Source: Actinoplanes sp. DH11 (GTDB taxonomy: Bacteria > Actinomycetota > Actinomycetes > Mycobacteriales > Micromonosporaceae). From it: 64,000 nucleotides of DNA. Position 1 is the stretch's first letter; every line of letters begins with the position of its first letter. The DNA is taken from NCBI RefSeq assembly GCF_020873875.1, contig NZ_JAHWGU010000031.1, positions 1 to 64,000 on the forward strand, written 5' to 3'. The notes under the pieces were generated by a model that searched no databases, was not told where the DNA came from, and was given only the letters and a program-made list of their open reading frames with translations. The position numbers were made by a program, and so were the translations under genes. Below are positions 1 through 8,605 of the stretch, one piece after another.

Positions 1-167
1 AACGACTCGACCACCAGGTCGATGGTTCGTCGCCACTGGGCAGGCTCTACGCTGTGGCTCTCGGCCACCGCAAGGTCTGATGTTGTGTCCACAACGCACA
101 GACGATCATGCGGTGGCCGTCCTCGTTTCTGCGGGATCCGAGGTCACCTCACGAACGGCGGCTGCCG

Positions 168-185
168 TACTAGATCCTCTAGGTA
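168..185 (+). promoter_or_regulatory. Palindromic operator/promoter of the PadR gene
   Basis: The sequence CTAGATCCTCTAG (170-182) is a perfect 5-bp inverted repeat with a 3-bp spacer. It ends two bases before the ATG at 185, and no Shine-Dalgarno sequence precedes that ATG. A -10-like TACTAGAT overlaps the palindrome, which would fit a leaderless transcript beginning at the ATG. PadR proteins commonly autorepress through such sites; that this one is bound is inference. Confidence 0.4.
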
Positions 186-517
186 TGGATGTCCGGGGTC
201 ATCTTGATCTACTGCTGTTGGCCGTCTTGGCGGATGCGGAAGGTGCACATGGCTACGCCGTGATCGCCGCCCTGCGGGAGCGCTCGACCGGCGCCTTCGA
301 TGTGCCGGAGGGCACGGTCTATCCAGCACTGCACCGGTTGGAGCGGGCCGGCCTGGTGGTCAGCCGATGGGAGCAGGTCGCGCCTCGACGCAGGCGGGTC
401 TACGAGTTGACCCCCGACGGCCGGGCCGCCCGGGCGGCCAAGCAGAGTGAGTGGCGCAGTTTCGTCAACAGCGTGCAGGCCGTGATCGGGCCGGTCGCAG
501 CGCAGGCCCCGGCATGA
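185..517 (+). CDS. PadR-family transcriptional regulator
   Basis: This 110-residue protein has the PadR winged-helix core: an N-terminal helix (MDVRGHLDLLLLAVL), the GYAVI turn, and the wing region with PEGTVYPALHRLERAGLV, followed by RRRRVYELTPDGRAA. It lacks a long C-terminal domain, as is usual for short PadR-s1 proteins. The frame is open upstream to 80, but homology starts at the ATG at 185, so that start was chosen. Its stop codon overlaps the ATG of the next gene (ATGA at 514-517), the usual arrangement for a PadR repressor and a HAAS-domain membrane protein. It probably represses its own operon in response to an unknown envelope or drug signal. Confidence 0.85.
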   Translation: MDVRGHLDLLLLAVLADAEGAHGYAVIAALRERSTGAFDVPEGTVYPALHRLERAGLVVSRWEQVAPRRRRVYELTPDGRAARAAKQSEWRSFVNSVQAVIGPVAAQAPA

Positions 518-1310
518 CGGCCCCGACCGGTGACGGGCCGGTGGAGCAGTATCTCGAATGAGATGTTCGATCGGCTCGCCGGCACCGGGCCGGCTGGGAC
601 GCCGGATGCTGGCCGAGGCGGAAAGCCACCTGCTCGCTGCCGTGGACGACGGGCGCGCCCGTGGCCTCGACACCGACGTCGCCGAACGTGAGGCTGTCGA
701 CCGGTTCGGCGCGGTGACCGCCGTCGTGCGAGACGTGCCGGCTGCTACCCGGGATGTGGCCGGCGTACTGCGTCGCCTGCTTACCGGAACGTGGTTCGCC
801 GCCGCGGTCGTCATGATCTGGTGGGGCGGTCATGGTGTATTGGCCTGGCTGCTCGGGTGGCCATGGACCAAGCTGCTGACAGCTACCGACCGATTCGGAA
901 CACAGCCCGGCATGTGCGGGCGCCCATGGGTGCCGTCGACTCGTTCGGTCGACTGCTTCACTCAATATCGTGGAAATCTCGACATTGTCATCGGAGGGGG
1001 AGACCGAGACGCCTACCCCTTTGTGGCAGTGGCGGGTGTGCTCCTTCTGGCGGCGTGGCTCCTCCTGCGGCGCACCACCGTGCTGGGAACGACGGCATGG
1101 GCGCCGGCGCCGGGCATCCGCGGGCTCGGCCTCGCGGTTGCGTTCGGTCTCGCCGCGCCGGTGCTGATGGCTCACGGCATCACCGGACTCCATTGGCAGG
1201 CCCAGGAGTGGACCCTGAGCTACCTCATGGCTGGACTTCTCGCCGCCGGGATCAGCGCCGCGGTGATCCGCTGTGTTCGTGAATCCGCCGACGTCCGCCG
1301 TCATCGTTAG
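514..1310 (+). pseudogene. HAAS/permease-prefix membrane protein, frame disrupted
   Basis: The coding signal is split over three frames. Starting at the ATG at 514 (overlapping the PadR stop), frame 1 reads MTAPTGDGPVEQYLE and then meets TGA. From 560 a second frame reads EMFDRLAGTGPAG, and from about 599 a third frame reads RRMLAEAESHLLAAV and continues to 1310. Joined, they give a typical HAAS (permease prefix domain 1) N-terminus, then about four membrane segments. Two single-base insertions, near 559 and 599, would explain the breaks. An ATG at 558 opens the last frame, so a shortened protein lacking the prefix start is possible. Either the gene is decayed or the assembly holds two errors. 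Confidence 0.65.
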
Positions 1311-1415
1311 ACCACCGCACCCGACCCCGGACGACTTGGAACCCGCTCATATTCACTTGAGGTTGCGGGTCTGGGGCAGACTGCGACGACGACGGGGACG
1401 AAAGGGAGAGTCGGC

Positions 1416-1808
1416 GTGGTCGATTTTCGAGGCCTCGCACCTTGGCCGGAAGGCATCGAGGTGATCGAGATGGAGGTGGACGGACAGGTGGTCGATCTCC
1501 ACGGTGAGGCCACCCTGACGGCCATCGAGGTCGCCTGCCTTCCCTCGGTGGAGCTGATTCTTCGCTTCCGGGATGCCGAGGGACAGCCTGCGAGGCTCAC
1601 CTTCGGTGCCGTGACGGAGCTGAGTTTCCGCCAGGATGAGGACGACGCGAACGGTCCACTCGTTCAGGCGTGGGAGCCTGATCTGGTGGAGACCTTCTAC
1701 GGCGTGGAGTTCGAGGGCAGGGAGCACGGGAGAGGCTGGTTCGAGGTTCGCGCCATCACCGGCGTGCTCACCTTCGCGGCCGGTTCGGTCACCTTCCGCC
1801 GATCGTGA
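1416..1808 (+). CDS. Hypothetical protein, 130 aa
   Basis: A GTG start at 1416 lies six bases after AAAGGGAGAG, a good ribosome binding site. The protein is acidic, rich in beta-prone stretches (VIEMEVDGQVVDLHGEATLTAIEV is split by no low-complexity run) and has no signal peptide or membrane segment. It resembles small cytoplasmic beta-sandwich proteins of the kind often annotated as immunity-like, but no motif allows a family assignment. It stands alone between the PadR pair and the convergent BCCT transporter gene. Confidence 0.7.
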   Translation: MVDFRGLAPWPEGIEVIEMEVDGQVVDLHGEATLTAIEVACLPSVELILRFRDAEGQPARLTFGAVTELSFRQDEDDANGPLVQAWEPDLVETFYGVEFEGREHGRGWFEVRAITGVLTFAAGSVTFRRS

Positions 1809-1820
1809 AACGCATTCTGT

Positions 1821-1868
1821 ACTTCCTCATGAGCAGGCCGCGAGACTTCCTCATGAACAGGCCGCGAG
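1821..1868. repeat. 24-bp tandem duplication
   Basis: Two adjacent 24-bp units (1821-1844 and 1845-1868) begin ACTTCCTCATGA and end CAGGCCGCGAG; they differ at one base (G/A). They lie between the convergent ends of the 130-residue gene and the BCCT gene, so they are probably non-coding slippage products. Confidence 0.85.
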
Positions 1869-1872
1869 CGGA

Positions 1873-3510
1873 TCAGCTTCCGGCGGATCGGGCGGAACTT
1901 CGGTGGGCCGGGCCGTCCGTGCCCTTCGGCTCGGGGTAGACGGTGCGCACCGCGTCGCCGAGGCCCTGTGGCCGGGCTCGCCGGGGTCGGGCGCCGGCGG
2001 CCGGGTCGGCGGCCATTTCGCGGACGAGTGACGCGGCCAGGATCAGCATCACGATGACGAACGGCAACGCCACCACGATTGTCGCCTGCTGCAGCGCCTG
2101 CAGGCCCCCGGCCAGCAGCAACGCGCCCGCCACGGCACCCATCAGCACGCCCCACATGACGACCAGCAGCCGGTGCGGGCGCAGCGCCCCGCCGGAGGAG
2201 AGCGACGCCAGCACCAGCGACGCCGAGTCGGCGCTGGTGATGAAGTACAGCCCGACCAGCACCATGGCCAGTGTCGTGGTGACCGCGGCCAGCGGCATGG
2301 CGTCGAGCAACCCGAACAGGGCGTGTTCGGCGCCTTGGCGTACGTCGGCGATCAGGTCGGTGGTTCCGGTGGCCTGGGTGCGCAGCGCACTGCCGCCCAT
2401 GACGGAGAACCAGACGGCGCTGGCGCCACTGGGCACCAGCAGCACGCCGACGACGAACTGCCGCACGGTCCGGCCGCGCGAGATCCGGGCGATGAACGTG
2501 CCGACGAACGGCGCCCACGAGATCCACCACGCCCAGTAGAACAGTGTCCAGGCACCCATCCAGTCCGGGTCCGAGAACGCTCCGGTGCGCGTCGACATGA
2601 CGAGCAGACTGTTCAGGTAGTCGCCGACGGCGGCGGGCAGGACCTCCAGCGTGTAGACGGTCGGCCCGACCACGAACACGAAAGCCATCAGCAGCATCGC
2701 CATGCAGATGTTGATGGTCGACAGCCATTTCACACCCCGGTCCAGGCCGGAGAACGCCGACACCACGAACGCGGCGGTAAGTGCCGCGATGATGATCAAT
2801 TCAACGGTACGGGTGTCCGGCACCCCGGCCACGATGCCGAGGCCGGCCGAAACCTGCAGCGCGCCCAGCCCGAGACTCGTCGCCGACCCGAACACCGTCG
2901 CGAAGATCGCGAGCAGGTCGATCGCCTTTCCCGCCGCACCGTCGGCGCGACGCCCCAGCAGCGGGCGGAACGCGGCGGAGAGCCGGTTGCCCCGCCCTTT
3001 GCGGAACGTCGAGTAGGCCAGCGCCAACCCGGCCACCGCGTAGATTGCCCACGGGTGCAACGTCCAGTGGAACAGCGTGTACTGCATCGCCACCGACCCG
3101 GCCTGTCCCGTGCCGGCGAGGGCCCCGGACGCCGGCGGCGGTGACGCGTAGTGCTGGATCGGCTCGGCGACCGCGTAGAAGACCAGGCCGATACCCATGC
3201 CGGCGCTGAACATCATCGCGATCCAGGCGAGCGTGGTGAATTCCGGCTCGTCGTCGTCGGCGCCGAGCCGGATCCGCCCGAACCGCCCGGCCGCGATCAC
3301 CACGGCGAGCACCAGGAACGCGTCGGCGGCCAGCACGAAGAACCAGCCGAACGTCCCGATGGTCCAGCGCAGCCCGGCATCGCCGGCCCGTGCCACCGCA
3401 TCGGGCGCCAGCACCGCCCAGAGCACGATGGCCAGCACGCCGCAGGTGCCGACGGCCACGACGGTGCGATCGGCACGGAGATCCGTCATGCCTCGTTCCG
3501 AGCTCACCAT
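1873..3510 (-). CDS. BCCT-family betaine/choline/carnitine transporter
   Basis: This is a 545-residue inner-membrane transporter of the BCCT family, which imports quaternary amines such as glycine betaine and choline using sodium or proton gradients. The family signature WAPFVGTFIARISRGR is present, and the glycine-rich segment FSAGMGIGLVFYAVAEP corresponds to TM3, with about 12 hydrophobic helices in all. The C-terminal tail is short, so osmosensing by a long tail, as in BetP, is not evident. Two starts are possible: ATG at 3510 (MVSSERG) and ATG at 3489 (MTDLRADR); neither has a convincing ribosome binding site. The open frame runs further upstream, but homology does not. The likely role is osmoprotectant uptake. 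Confidence 0.92.
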   Translation of the reverse strand: MVSSERGMTDLRADRTVVAVGTCGVLAIVLWAVLAPDAVARAGDAGLRWTIGTFGWFFVLAADAFLVLAVVIAAGRFGRIRLGADDDEPEFTTLAWIAMMFSAGMGIGLVFYAVAEPIQHYASPPPASGALAGTGQAGSVAMQYTLFHWTLHPWAIYAVAGLALAYSTFRKGRGNRLSAAFRPLLGRRADGAAGKAIDLLAIFATVFGSATSLGLGALQVSAGLGIVAGVPDTRTVELIIIAALTAAFVVSAFSGLDRGVKWLSTINICMAMLLMAFVFVVGPTVYTLEVLPAAVGDYLNSLLVMSTRTGAFSDPDWMGAWTLFYWAWWISWAPFVGTFIARISRGRTVRQFVVGVLLVPSGASAVWFSVMGGSALRTQATGTTDLIADVRQGAEHALFGLLDAMPLAAVTTTLAMVLVGLYFITSADSASLVLASLSSGGALRPHRLLVVMWGVLMGAVAGALLLAGGLQALQQATIVVALPFVIVMLILAASLVREMAADPAAGARPRRARPQGLGDAVRTVYPEPKGTDGPAHRSSARSAGS

Positions 3511-3572
3511 TTGCTGAGTCTTGCAGCATCCGTACGATATCGGACAGTTTCGTCCGCCTTTGCGCCGTCCGG

Positions 3573-3962
3573 CTAGGTGTTGCCTCGCGGGGCGGCGACG
3601 GCCTCGTCCACTGTGCGGAACGCCGGGAACTCCGGTGTCAGGCCCATCGTTTCGAGGATCTTCAGCAGGAAAGGTGAGGGCCCGGCGAGCACGAGCTGAC
3701 CGGATCGCCGTCGGGTCGCGTTGCGGCCCCGCACCAGTGCGCCGACACCGGTGGAGTCCACCACGCCCACGTCGCTGAGATCGACGACGACGGTCGGACG
3801 AGCCGATGCGGCTGTCTCCAGGACGGCCCACAACTCCACAGCCGTGTCGAGGTCGATGTCACCGGGCACGTGCACCACCGCCGCGGACGGCTCCAGTCTC
3901 ATCGACACGTGCTCGCCGTCCGCCGTCCGCCGGCGTCCGTCCCCGGCCGCAGCAGCCGCCAT
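3573..3962 (-). CDS. STAS-domain anti-sigma factor antagonist
   Basis: A 129-residue STAS protein related to SpoIIAA/RsbV. After a basic, low-complexity leader of about 20 residues the STAS fold runs to the end: VVHVPGDIDLDTAVELW, then VVVDLSDVGVVDSTGVGALV. The serine in VDSTG is the residue that a cognate anti-sigma kinase phosphorylates in this family. Unphosphorylated protein would sequester an anti-sigma factor and release a SigB/SigF-like sigma factor. No cognate kinase is adjacent; a STAS-ATPase fusion lies 11 kb away. It is next to, and on the same strand as, the BCCT gene, so an osmotic or general stress link is plausible but inferred. Confidence 0.9.
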   Translation of the reverse strand: MAAAAAGDGRRRTADGEHVSMRLEPSAAVVHVPGDIDLDTAVELWAVLETAASARPTVVVDLSDVGVVDSTGVGALVRGRNATRRRSGQLVLAGPSPFLLKILETMGLTPEFPAFRTVDEAVAAPRGNT

Positions 3963-4064
3963 CTGCCATGCTCCTCACGTCTCGGTCACCGTGTGACAGC
4001 AGGCCTTACGGTACCTCCGACCAGATGCCCGGGTCGCCGCGCGAACAGCGGCCGTCGTGGTCCG

Positions 4065-4430
4065 TCAGCGCCACGGCCGGGTCGGCTGCAGCACCGCTTC
4101 CCGCAAGGCGGCGGTACGAAGCTCGGTGAACTGCTGATACTCGGGATCGGCGACCATCCGGCTGAACGCGTCCCGGCTCGGGTACCGCACCAGCAGCACC
4201 GCGTCCCACTGCTGGCCGTCCTCGGCGACGAGCGCGGTGTCGCCGTCGCCGGCGTAGAGCACCTCGCCCCCGTAGCGCGGCAGGAAGACGGTGCCGACCT
4301 CGCGCGCATACCGGTCGTACGACTCGCGGCCGTCCGGGGCGAATCTGAGCAGGTTCAGCATCACCACCGGCCCGCCCGGGTCGTCCCGCACGAAGTTCCG
4401 CAGGTCCTCACCGCTGGGATCGATCGCCAT
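4065..4430 (-). CDS. DUF1330 domain protein
   Basis: The 121-residue protein has the ferredoxin-like DUF1330 pattern: PVVMLNLLRF near the N-terminus, then ESYDRYAREVGTVF, WDAVLLVRYPSRDAFSRM and DPEYQQFTELRTAAL. Members are small dimeric alpha/beta-barrel proteins of unresolved function. The ATG at 4430 follows GAGAGGGAGAG, a strong ribosome binding site; the frame extends upstream but without homology. It lies between the STAS gene and the ABC permease gene on the same strand, with no tight spacing to either. Confidence 0.88.
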   Translation of the reverse strand: MAIDPSGEDLRNFVRDDPGGPVVMLNLLRFAPDGRESYDRYAREVGTVFLPRYGGEVLYAGDGDTALVAEDGQQWDAVLLVRYPSRDAFSRMVADPEYQQFTELRTAALREAVLQPTRPWR

Positions 4431-4529
4431 CTCGACTCTCCCTCTCTGGCGCGTCACTGATTGACCACGATCACAGCGTTGCCTGTCGCGCGCAACAGCC
4501 CCGTACACCGGATGCCGTTGTCCTCCGCG

Positions 4530-6128
4530 TCAGGTGCGGAGGTCGCGACGCCGGTATCCGACGGCGCCGACGAGTGCGGCGGCCGCTGCGACGCCGGTCA
4601 TGACGATCGCCGCACGCCAGCCGGGGCTGCTGGCCGGCACCGCGGCCAGGTGCGCGAACGGGGAGAGCACGCCGATCCAGGCGGGGGCGTCGATGCTGTC
4701 GGCGACCACCTGCCACAGGAATCCGCCCGCCGCCGGGAGAGCGCCGACCCCGGCGACGATGCGGGGCATCCAGCCCAGTGCCAGGACAGCGGCGCCCAGG
4801 CAGAGCAGCACGATCGGCACGACGTTGAGGGCGCCGGCGAGGGCGTCGCCGAGGGTGAGGCCCGCCCCGGCGACGGCCGAACCCGCCCAGAGGGCGACGC
4901 CGGCCACGGTGATCAGGACCAGGGCGGCGCCGGTCGCGGTGGCCGCCTCGGCGGCCAGCAGCCGGGTCCGGGTCACGGGTGCGGCGAGCAGCAGGGCGAG
5001 CCGGTGGGCGGTCTCGTCCGCGGCAAGGGCGGCCAGCCGTGCGGCAACGAAGACCCCGGCCGGGATGGCGAGCAGCGCGAACAGCGTCGCGGCGTAGCCC
5101 TCGACGGTGCCGAGTGTGAAACCGGCCTGCGCGGCCATCTCGGTGAACTGCGGGTTGGCCGTGAGGAAATCCGTCATCGAGCGGGTGACCAGGCCGATGA
5201 GCAGGTAGTACGCCGCGACACCCGCCACCCATCCGGCCAGGGGCCGCAGGGTGCGCCGCACCGCGAACGCGGTGACCGAGCCGAGCAGCGTGGTGCGGGC
5301 CGGTCGGCCACCGGCGGTCGCGATGATCGCGCCGCCGACGTCGCGGCGGGCGGCGAGCCAGGCGGTGAGGGCCAGCAGCAGCAGCGCGGCGACCGCGAGC
5401 ACTCCGAGCGGCAGCCAACGGTCGGCGCCGAACGGGCGGGTGAGCGCGACCAGTCCGAACGGCGACAGCCACCGCAGCCAGGCCAGTTCGGTGAGGCCGT
5501 CGCCGACCATCCGGGTGAGCAGGCCGAGGACCATGACGGCGGCCGCGGCGCCGTTGGCGGCGGACCGGCTGGGGAACAGTTGCGCGGTGAGTCCGCCGAC
5601 GGCGACGAAGAAGAACCCGGCGGCTGCCAGGCCGGCACCGTGCAGCAGCGACCCGCCGGCGCTCGCGCCGGCGGCGATCATGGCGGCCGCGACGGCGGCG
5701 CCGGCGGCGAGCGGTACCGCGGCGAGAACACCGAGGTGGGCGCGGACGGCGCCGGTCAGGGTGGTGCGACCGGACAGCAGCAGGTGCCAGCGTCCGGCGT
5801 CCTCCTCGCCGCGGAGGATTCTGGTGGCGGCCAGACTCGACCACACGGCGAGGAGGACAGCGAGGATGGCGCCGGTGCGCCACACGGTGAACCCGCCCGG
5901 GTCGTCGAGCGCGACGGGCTCACCGAACAGGGTACGGATCGCCGGGTTGCGCGCCAGCGCCTCGAGAGCGGCCGGGTCCAGCGCCTGGTCGTGGTACATG
6001 GTCACGACGAGCGCGGACATGCCGGCACAGCCGGCGGTGACGCTCACCGCGCCGCGGCGGATCTGGCGGAGGGCGAGGGCGGCCAGGGCCGGGCCGGGCG
6101 GCCGCGACGGCAGGGTGGCGGTGCTCAT
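4530..6128 (-). CDS. ABC transporter permease (exporter type)
   Basis: A 532-residue permease made of two repeats, each with about six hydrophobic helices; the segment GWVAGVAAYYLLIGLVTRSM starts the second half. This layout matches the large bacitracin/polyketide-type antibiotic exporter permeases of actinobacteria (for instance TipA/tetronasin-like families). The start overlaps the stop of the ATPase gene (ATGA, 6125-6128), so the two are translationally coupled and form one exporter. The substrate is not evident; drug or lipid efflux is typical for the class. There is no adjacent dedicated regulator, although the downstream neighbours on this strand (DUF1330, STAS) could be co-transcribed. 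Confidence 0.88.
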   Translation of the reverse strand: MSTATLPSRPPGPALAALALRQIRRGAVSVTAGCAGMSALVVTMYHDQALDPAALEALARNPAIRTLFGEPVALDDPGGFTVWRTGAILAVLLAVWSSLAATRILRGEEDAGRWHLLLSGRTTLTGAVRAHLGVLAAVPLAAGAAVAAAMIAAGASAGGSLLHGAGLAAAGFFFVAVGGLTAQLFPSRSAANGAAAAVMVLGLLTRMVGDGLTELAWLRWLSPFGLVALTRPFGADRWLPLGVLAVAALLLLALTAWLAARRDVGGAIIATAGGRPARTTLLGSVTAFAVRRTLRPLAGWVAGVAAYYLLIGLVTRSMTDFLTANPQFTEMAAQAGFTLGTVEGYAATLFALLAIPAGVFVAARLAALAADETAHRLALLLAAPVTRTRLLAAEAATATGAALVLITVAGVALWAGSAVAGAGLTLGDALAGALNVVPIVLLCLGAAVLALGWMPRIVAGVGALPAAGGFLWQVVADSIDAPAWIGVLSPFAHLAAVPASSPGWRAAIVMTGVAAAAALVGAVGYRRRDLRT

Positions 6129-7015
6129 CGGGCGTCCTGGCCGTAGTAGGCGAGGAAGATCTCTTCCAGGCTGGGCTCGCGGACGGCGATCGTCGCCACC
6201 TCGGCATCGGCGAGAGCGTGCAGCGCCGCCGCGGGGGAGCCGTCGAGGGTGAACCGCACGCCCACCGGGCCGTCCCGGTGCAGGTCGTCGATGCCGGGCA
6301 CACCGCCGAGGTCCGGTGGTGTGCCGGTGAACGTGGCCGAGACCTCGGTGCGGTGCAGCCGGCGCAGGGCCGCGACGGAGGCCACCTCGACCAGCTTCCC
6401 GGCGCGGAGAATGGCGACCCGGTCGCACACGGCCTCGACCTCGGCGAGCTGGTGGGAGCTGAGGAACACCGTCTGCCCGTTGTCGCGGGCGGCACCGACG
6501 GCGTGCCGGAACTCCCGTTCCATCAGCGGGTCGAGGCCGCTGGTCGGCTCGTCGAGGACCAGCAGCGGCGCCCGGGTGGAAAATGCCGCGACCAGGGCGA
6601 TCTTCTGCCGGTTACCGGTGGAGTAGGTGCCGGCCGGCTTGCTGACGTCGAGAGCGAACCGTTCGACGAGCTCGTCGCGGTAGGCGGCGTCGACGCCGGG
6701 ACCGACACGCCCGAGCAGATCGAGGATCTCGGCGCCGGTCATCCGCGGCCACAGCGCCACGTCCGCCGGCACGTGGGCCAACCGGCGGTGCGCGACGGCC
6801 ACGTCGGCGGCGTCGGTGTCGAAGATCCAGGCCTGGCCGGTGGTGGGTCGGGCCAGGCCCAGCAGCATACGGATCGTGGTTGATTTCCCGGCGCCGTTGG
6901 GGCCGAGGAAACCGAACACCTCGCCGGCGGCGACGTCGAGAGTGAGGTCGTCGACGGCGAGCAGCCGCCCGTACCGCTTGGACAGGTTTTCGGTGCGCAG
7001 GGCGGTGATGCCCAT
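6125..7015 (-). CDS. ABC transporter ATP-binding protein
   Basis: A 296-residue ATPase with Walker A GPNGAGKS near residue 38, a signature-like STGNRQK, Walker B LLVLDEPTSGLDP, and the H-loop SSHQLAEVE. The C-terminal 80 residues form the DrrA-type extension common in drug exporters. The ABC signature reads TYSTGNRQK instead of the LSGGQ consensus, a variant known in this exporter subfamily. GGAGG lies seven bases before the ATG at 7015. The gene is the first of the coupled exporter pair; a 25-bp element in its leader (7051-7075) recurs before nhaA. Confidence 0.93.
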   Translation of the reverse strand: MGITALRTENLSKRYGRLLAVDDLTLDVAAGEVFGFLGPNGAGKSTTIRMLLGLARPTTGQAWIFDTDAADVAVAHRRLAHVPADVALWPRMTGAEILDLLGRVGPGVDAAYRDELVERFALDVSKPAGTYSTGNRQKIALVAAFSTRAPLLVLDEPTSGLDPLMEREFRHAVGAARDNGQTVFLSSHQLAEVEAVCDRVAILRAGKLVEVASVAALRRLHRTEVSATFTGTPPDLGGVPGIDDLHRDGPVGVRFTLDGSPAAALHALADAEVATIAVREPSLEEIFLAYYGQDAR

Positions 7016-7050
7016 CGGAGCCTCCGCGAGGTCGACAGCACGACATGACC

Positions 7051-7075
7051 TGCCGACCAGACTTCCCGGCGCACC
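7051..7075. repeat. 25-bp repeat, copy 1, in the ABC exporter leader
   Basis: The sequence starts TGCCGACCAGACTTCC and ends CGGCGCACC; an identical 25-bp copy sits at 8474-8498. This copy is 36 bp upstream of the ATPase start codon. Read on the gene strand it encodes the beginning of a short frame MRREVWSA in both places. Exact conservation in two unrelated leaders suggests a cis-acting element or a recent copying event. Confidence 0.75.
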
Positions 7076-7122
7076 TGCCCTGACCGTACTCCCGCGCGGC
7101 CCCGCGCGGAAGCTGTCCACGC

Positions 7123-8472
7123 TCAGTGTTCCCGCGTGTCCTCGGCCTCGTACACGTCGGGGATGCCGTCGCGGTCGGCGTCGACGTTCTCGGCGGCATG
7201 GAGGCGCCGGTACACCCGGTTGCGGGCCCGCAGCACGACGGCGGCCAGCAGCGCGGCGGCCAGCGACCCGGCCAGGACGGCGACCTTGACGTGGTCCTCG
7301 CGGGGGGTGCCGGTGCCGAACGCCAGCTCGCCGATGAGCAGGGAGACGGTGAACCCGAGCCCGCCGAGCATGGCCAGGCCGATCACGTCGGCCCAGCTCA
7401 GTCCCTCGTCGAGGTTGGCGCGGGTGAACCGGGCCACCAGCCACGTCGCCGCGGTGATACCGATGGTCTTGCCGATCACCAGGCCGGCCATGATGCCGAG
7501 AGCGACCGAGTCGGTGAGCGACGCGCCGAGCCCGCTGAGCCCGCCGATGGTCACCCCGGCGGACAGCAGCGCGAACACCGGCACGGCGAACCCGGACGAC
7601 AGCGGCCGGAACCGGTGCTCGAAGTGCTCCGCCAGACCCGGGCCCGCGTCCGGGCCGCCCGCGGCGTCGCTGCGCACCACCGGCACGGTGAACGCCAGCA
7701 GCACCCCGGCGACGGTGGCGTGCACCCCCGACTCGTGCATCAGTACCCACGTCGCGGCGGCCAGCGGCAGCAGCAGCCACCACGAGCGGACCCGCCGCTG
7801 CACGAGCATGCCGAAAGCGGCCAGCGGCAGCAGCATGGCCAGCAACGGCAGCACCGACAGCTGAGCGGTGTAGAACACCGCGATGATGGCAATGGCGAGC
7901 AGGTCGTCGACGACGGCGAGGGTGAGCAGGAACGTCCGCAACCCGGCCGGCAGATGCCGCCCCACGACCGCCAGCACTGCCAGCGCGAACGCGATGTCGG
8001 TCGCGGTCGGGATCGCCCAGCCGCGCAGCGCGCCCTCACCGGCGTTCCAGGTGAACGCCGCATAGATCAGCGCCGGGACGATCACGCCGCCCACGGCGGC
8101 GGCGACCGGCACCGCGGCCCGCCGCGGGTCACGCAGGTCCCCGGCGACGAATTCGCGCTTGAGTTCCAGGCCGGCGACGAAGAAGAAGATGGCCAGCAGA
8201 CCGTCCGCAGCCCACGTCGCCAGGCTCAGGTCGAGATGCCAGGCCGCCGGGCCTATCTTGAACTCCCGCAACGCCTCGTAGGCCGGCGCCCACGGCGAGT
8301 TCGCCCAGATCAGCGCCACCACCGCGGCGGCCAGCAGCAGTGCCCCGCCGATCGTCTCCTGCCGCAGGATCTCGCCGATGCGGCGGGCTTCGGGCCACGA
8401 GCCGCGCCGGAACAGGGACGTGCGGGAGGTGTCGCTCACGAGGGTGCTCGCTTTCGGGGTCGGGTCAGCCAC
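7123..8472 (-). CDS. nhaA: Na+/H+ antiporter NhaA
   Basis: A 449-residue NhaA, which expels sodium or lithium in exchange for protons and controls internal pH. Diagnostic segments are FFFVAGLELKREF, the helix WAIPTATDIAFALAVLAVVG containing the conserved aspartate D159, and the ion-binding pair in AVVDDLLAI (D189, D190). It has about twelve helices and a short acidic C-terminal tail rather than the thioredoxin fusion seen in some actinobacteria. The start is GTG at 8472; a GTG 33 bases downstream (VSDTSRTS) is an alternative. The 25-bp repeat ends two bases before this start. The gene is divergent from the MFS gene. Confidence 0.95.
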   Translation of the reverse strand: MADPTPKASTLVSDTSRTSLFRRGSWPEARRIGEILRQETIGGALLLAAAVVALIWANSPWAPAYEALREFKIGPAAWHLDLSLATWAADGLLAIFFFVAGLELKREFVAGDLRDPRRAAVPVAAAVGGVIVPALIYAAFTWNAGEGALRGWAIPTATDIAFALAVLAVVGRHLPAGLRTFLLTLAVVDDLLAIAIIAVFYTAQLSVLPLLAMLLPLAAFGMLVQRRVRSWWLLLPLAAATWVLMHESGVHATVAGVLLAFTVPVVRSDAAGGPDAGPGLAEHFEHRFRPLSSGFAVPVFALLSAGVTIGGLSGLGASLTDSVALGIMAGLVIGKTIGITAATWLVARFTRANLDEGLSWADVIGLAMLGGLGFTVSLLIGELAFGTGTPREDHVKVAVLAGSLAAALLAAVVLRARNRVYRRLHAAENVDADRDGIPDVYEAEDTREH

Positions 8473-8473
8473 T

Positions 8474-8498
8474 TGCCGACCAGACTTCCCGGCGCACC
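8474..8498. repeat. 25-bp repeat, copy 2, abutting the nhaA start
   Basis: This copy is identical to 7051-7075. Here a CCCGG-TGCG-CCGGG hairpin overlaps the repeat on the gene strand, and a short frame MRREVWSASG followed by TGA spans the nhaA GTG in another reading frame. An upstream-peptide or RNA-based control of nhaA is possible but not demonstrated. Confidence 0.75.
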
Positions 8499-8605
8499 GG
8501 GATCCACCCTATCTCAGCATGCCGGTGCGCTTTCCGATCGGCCCGAAGCCGGCGGGTGCGAAATCACGTCAGGGAAATAACCACGTCAGGTAGCCTGTTT
8601 CCCAG

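Noticed and set aside
4461..6146. 561-codon plus-strand open frame
   Set aside because: It lies antisense to the ABC permease, is rich in G, R and E, has no domain and mirrors the coding strand's codon bias.
7051..8498. Known sodium or lithium riboswitch before nhaA
   Set aside because: The 25-bp repeat has no recognised riboswitch core, and the ABC exporter also carries it. No riboswitch is claimed.
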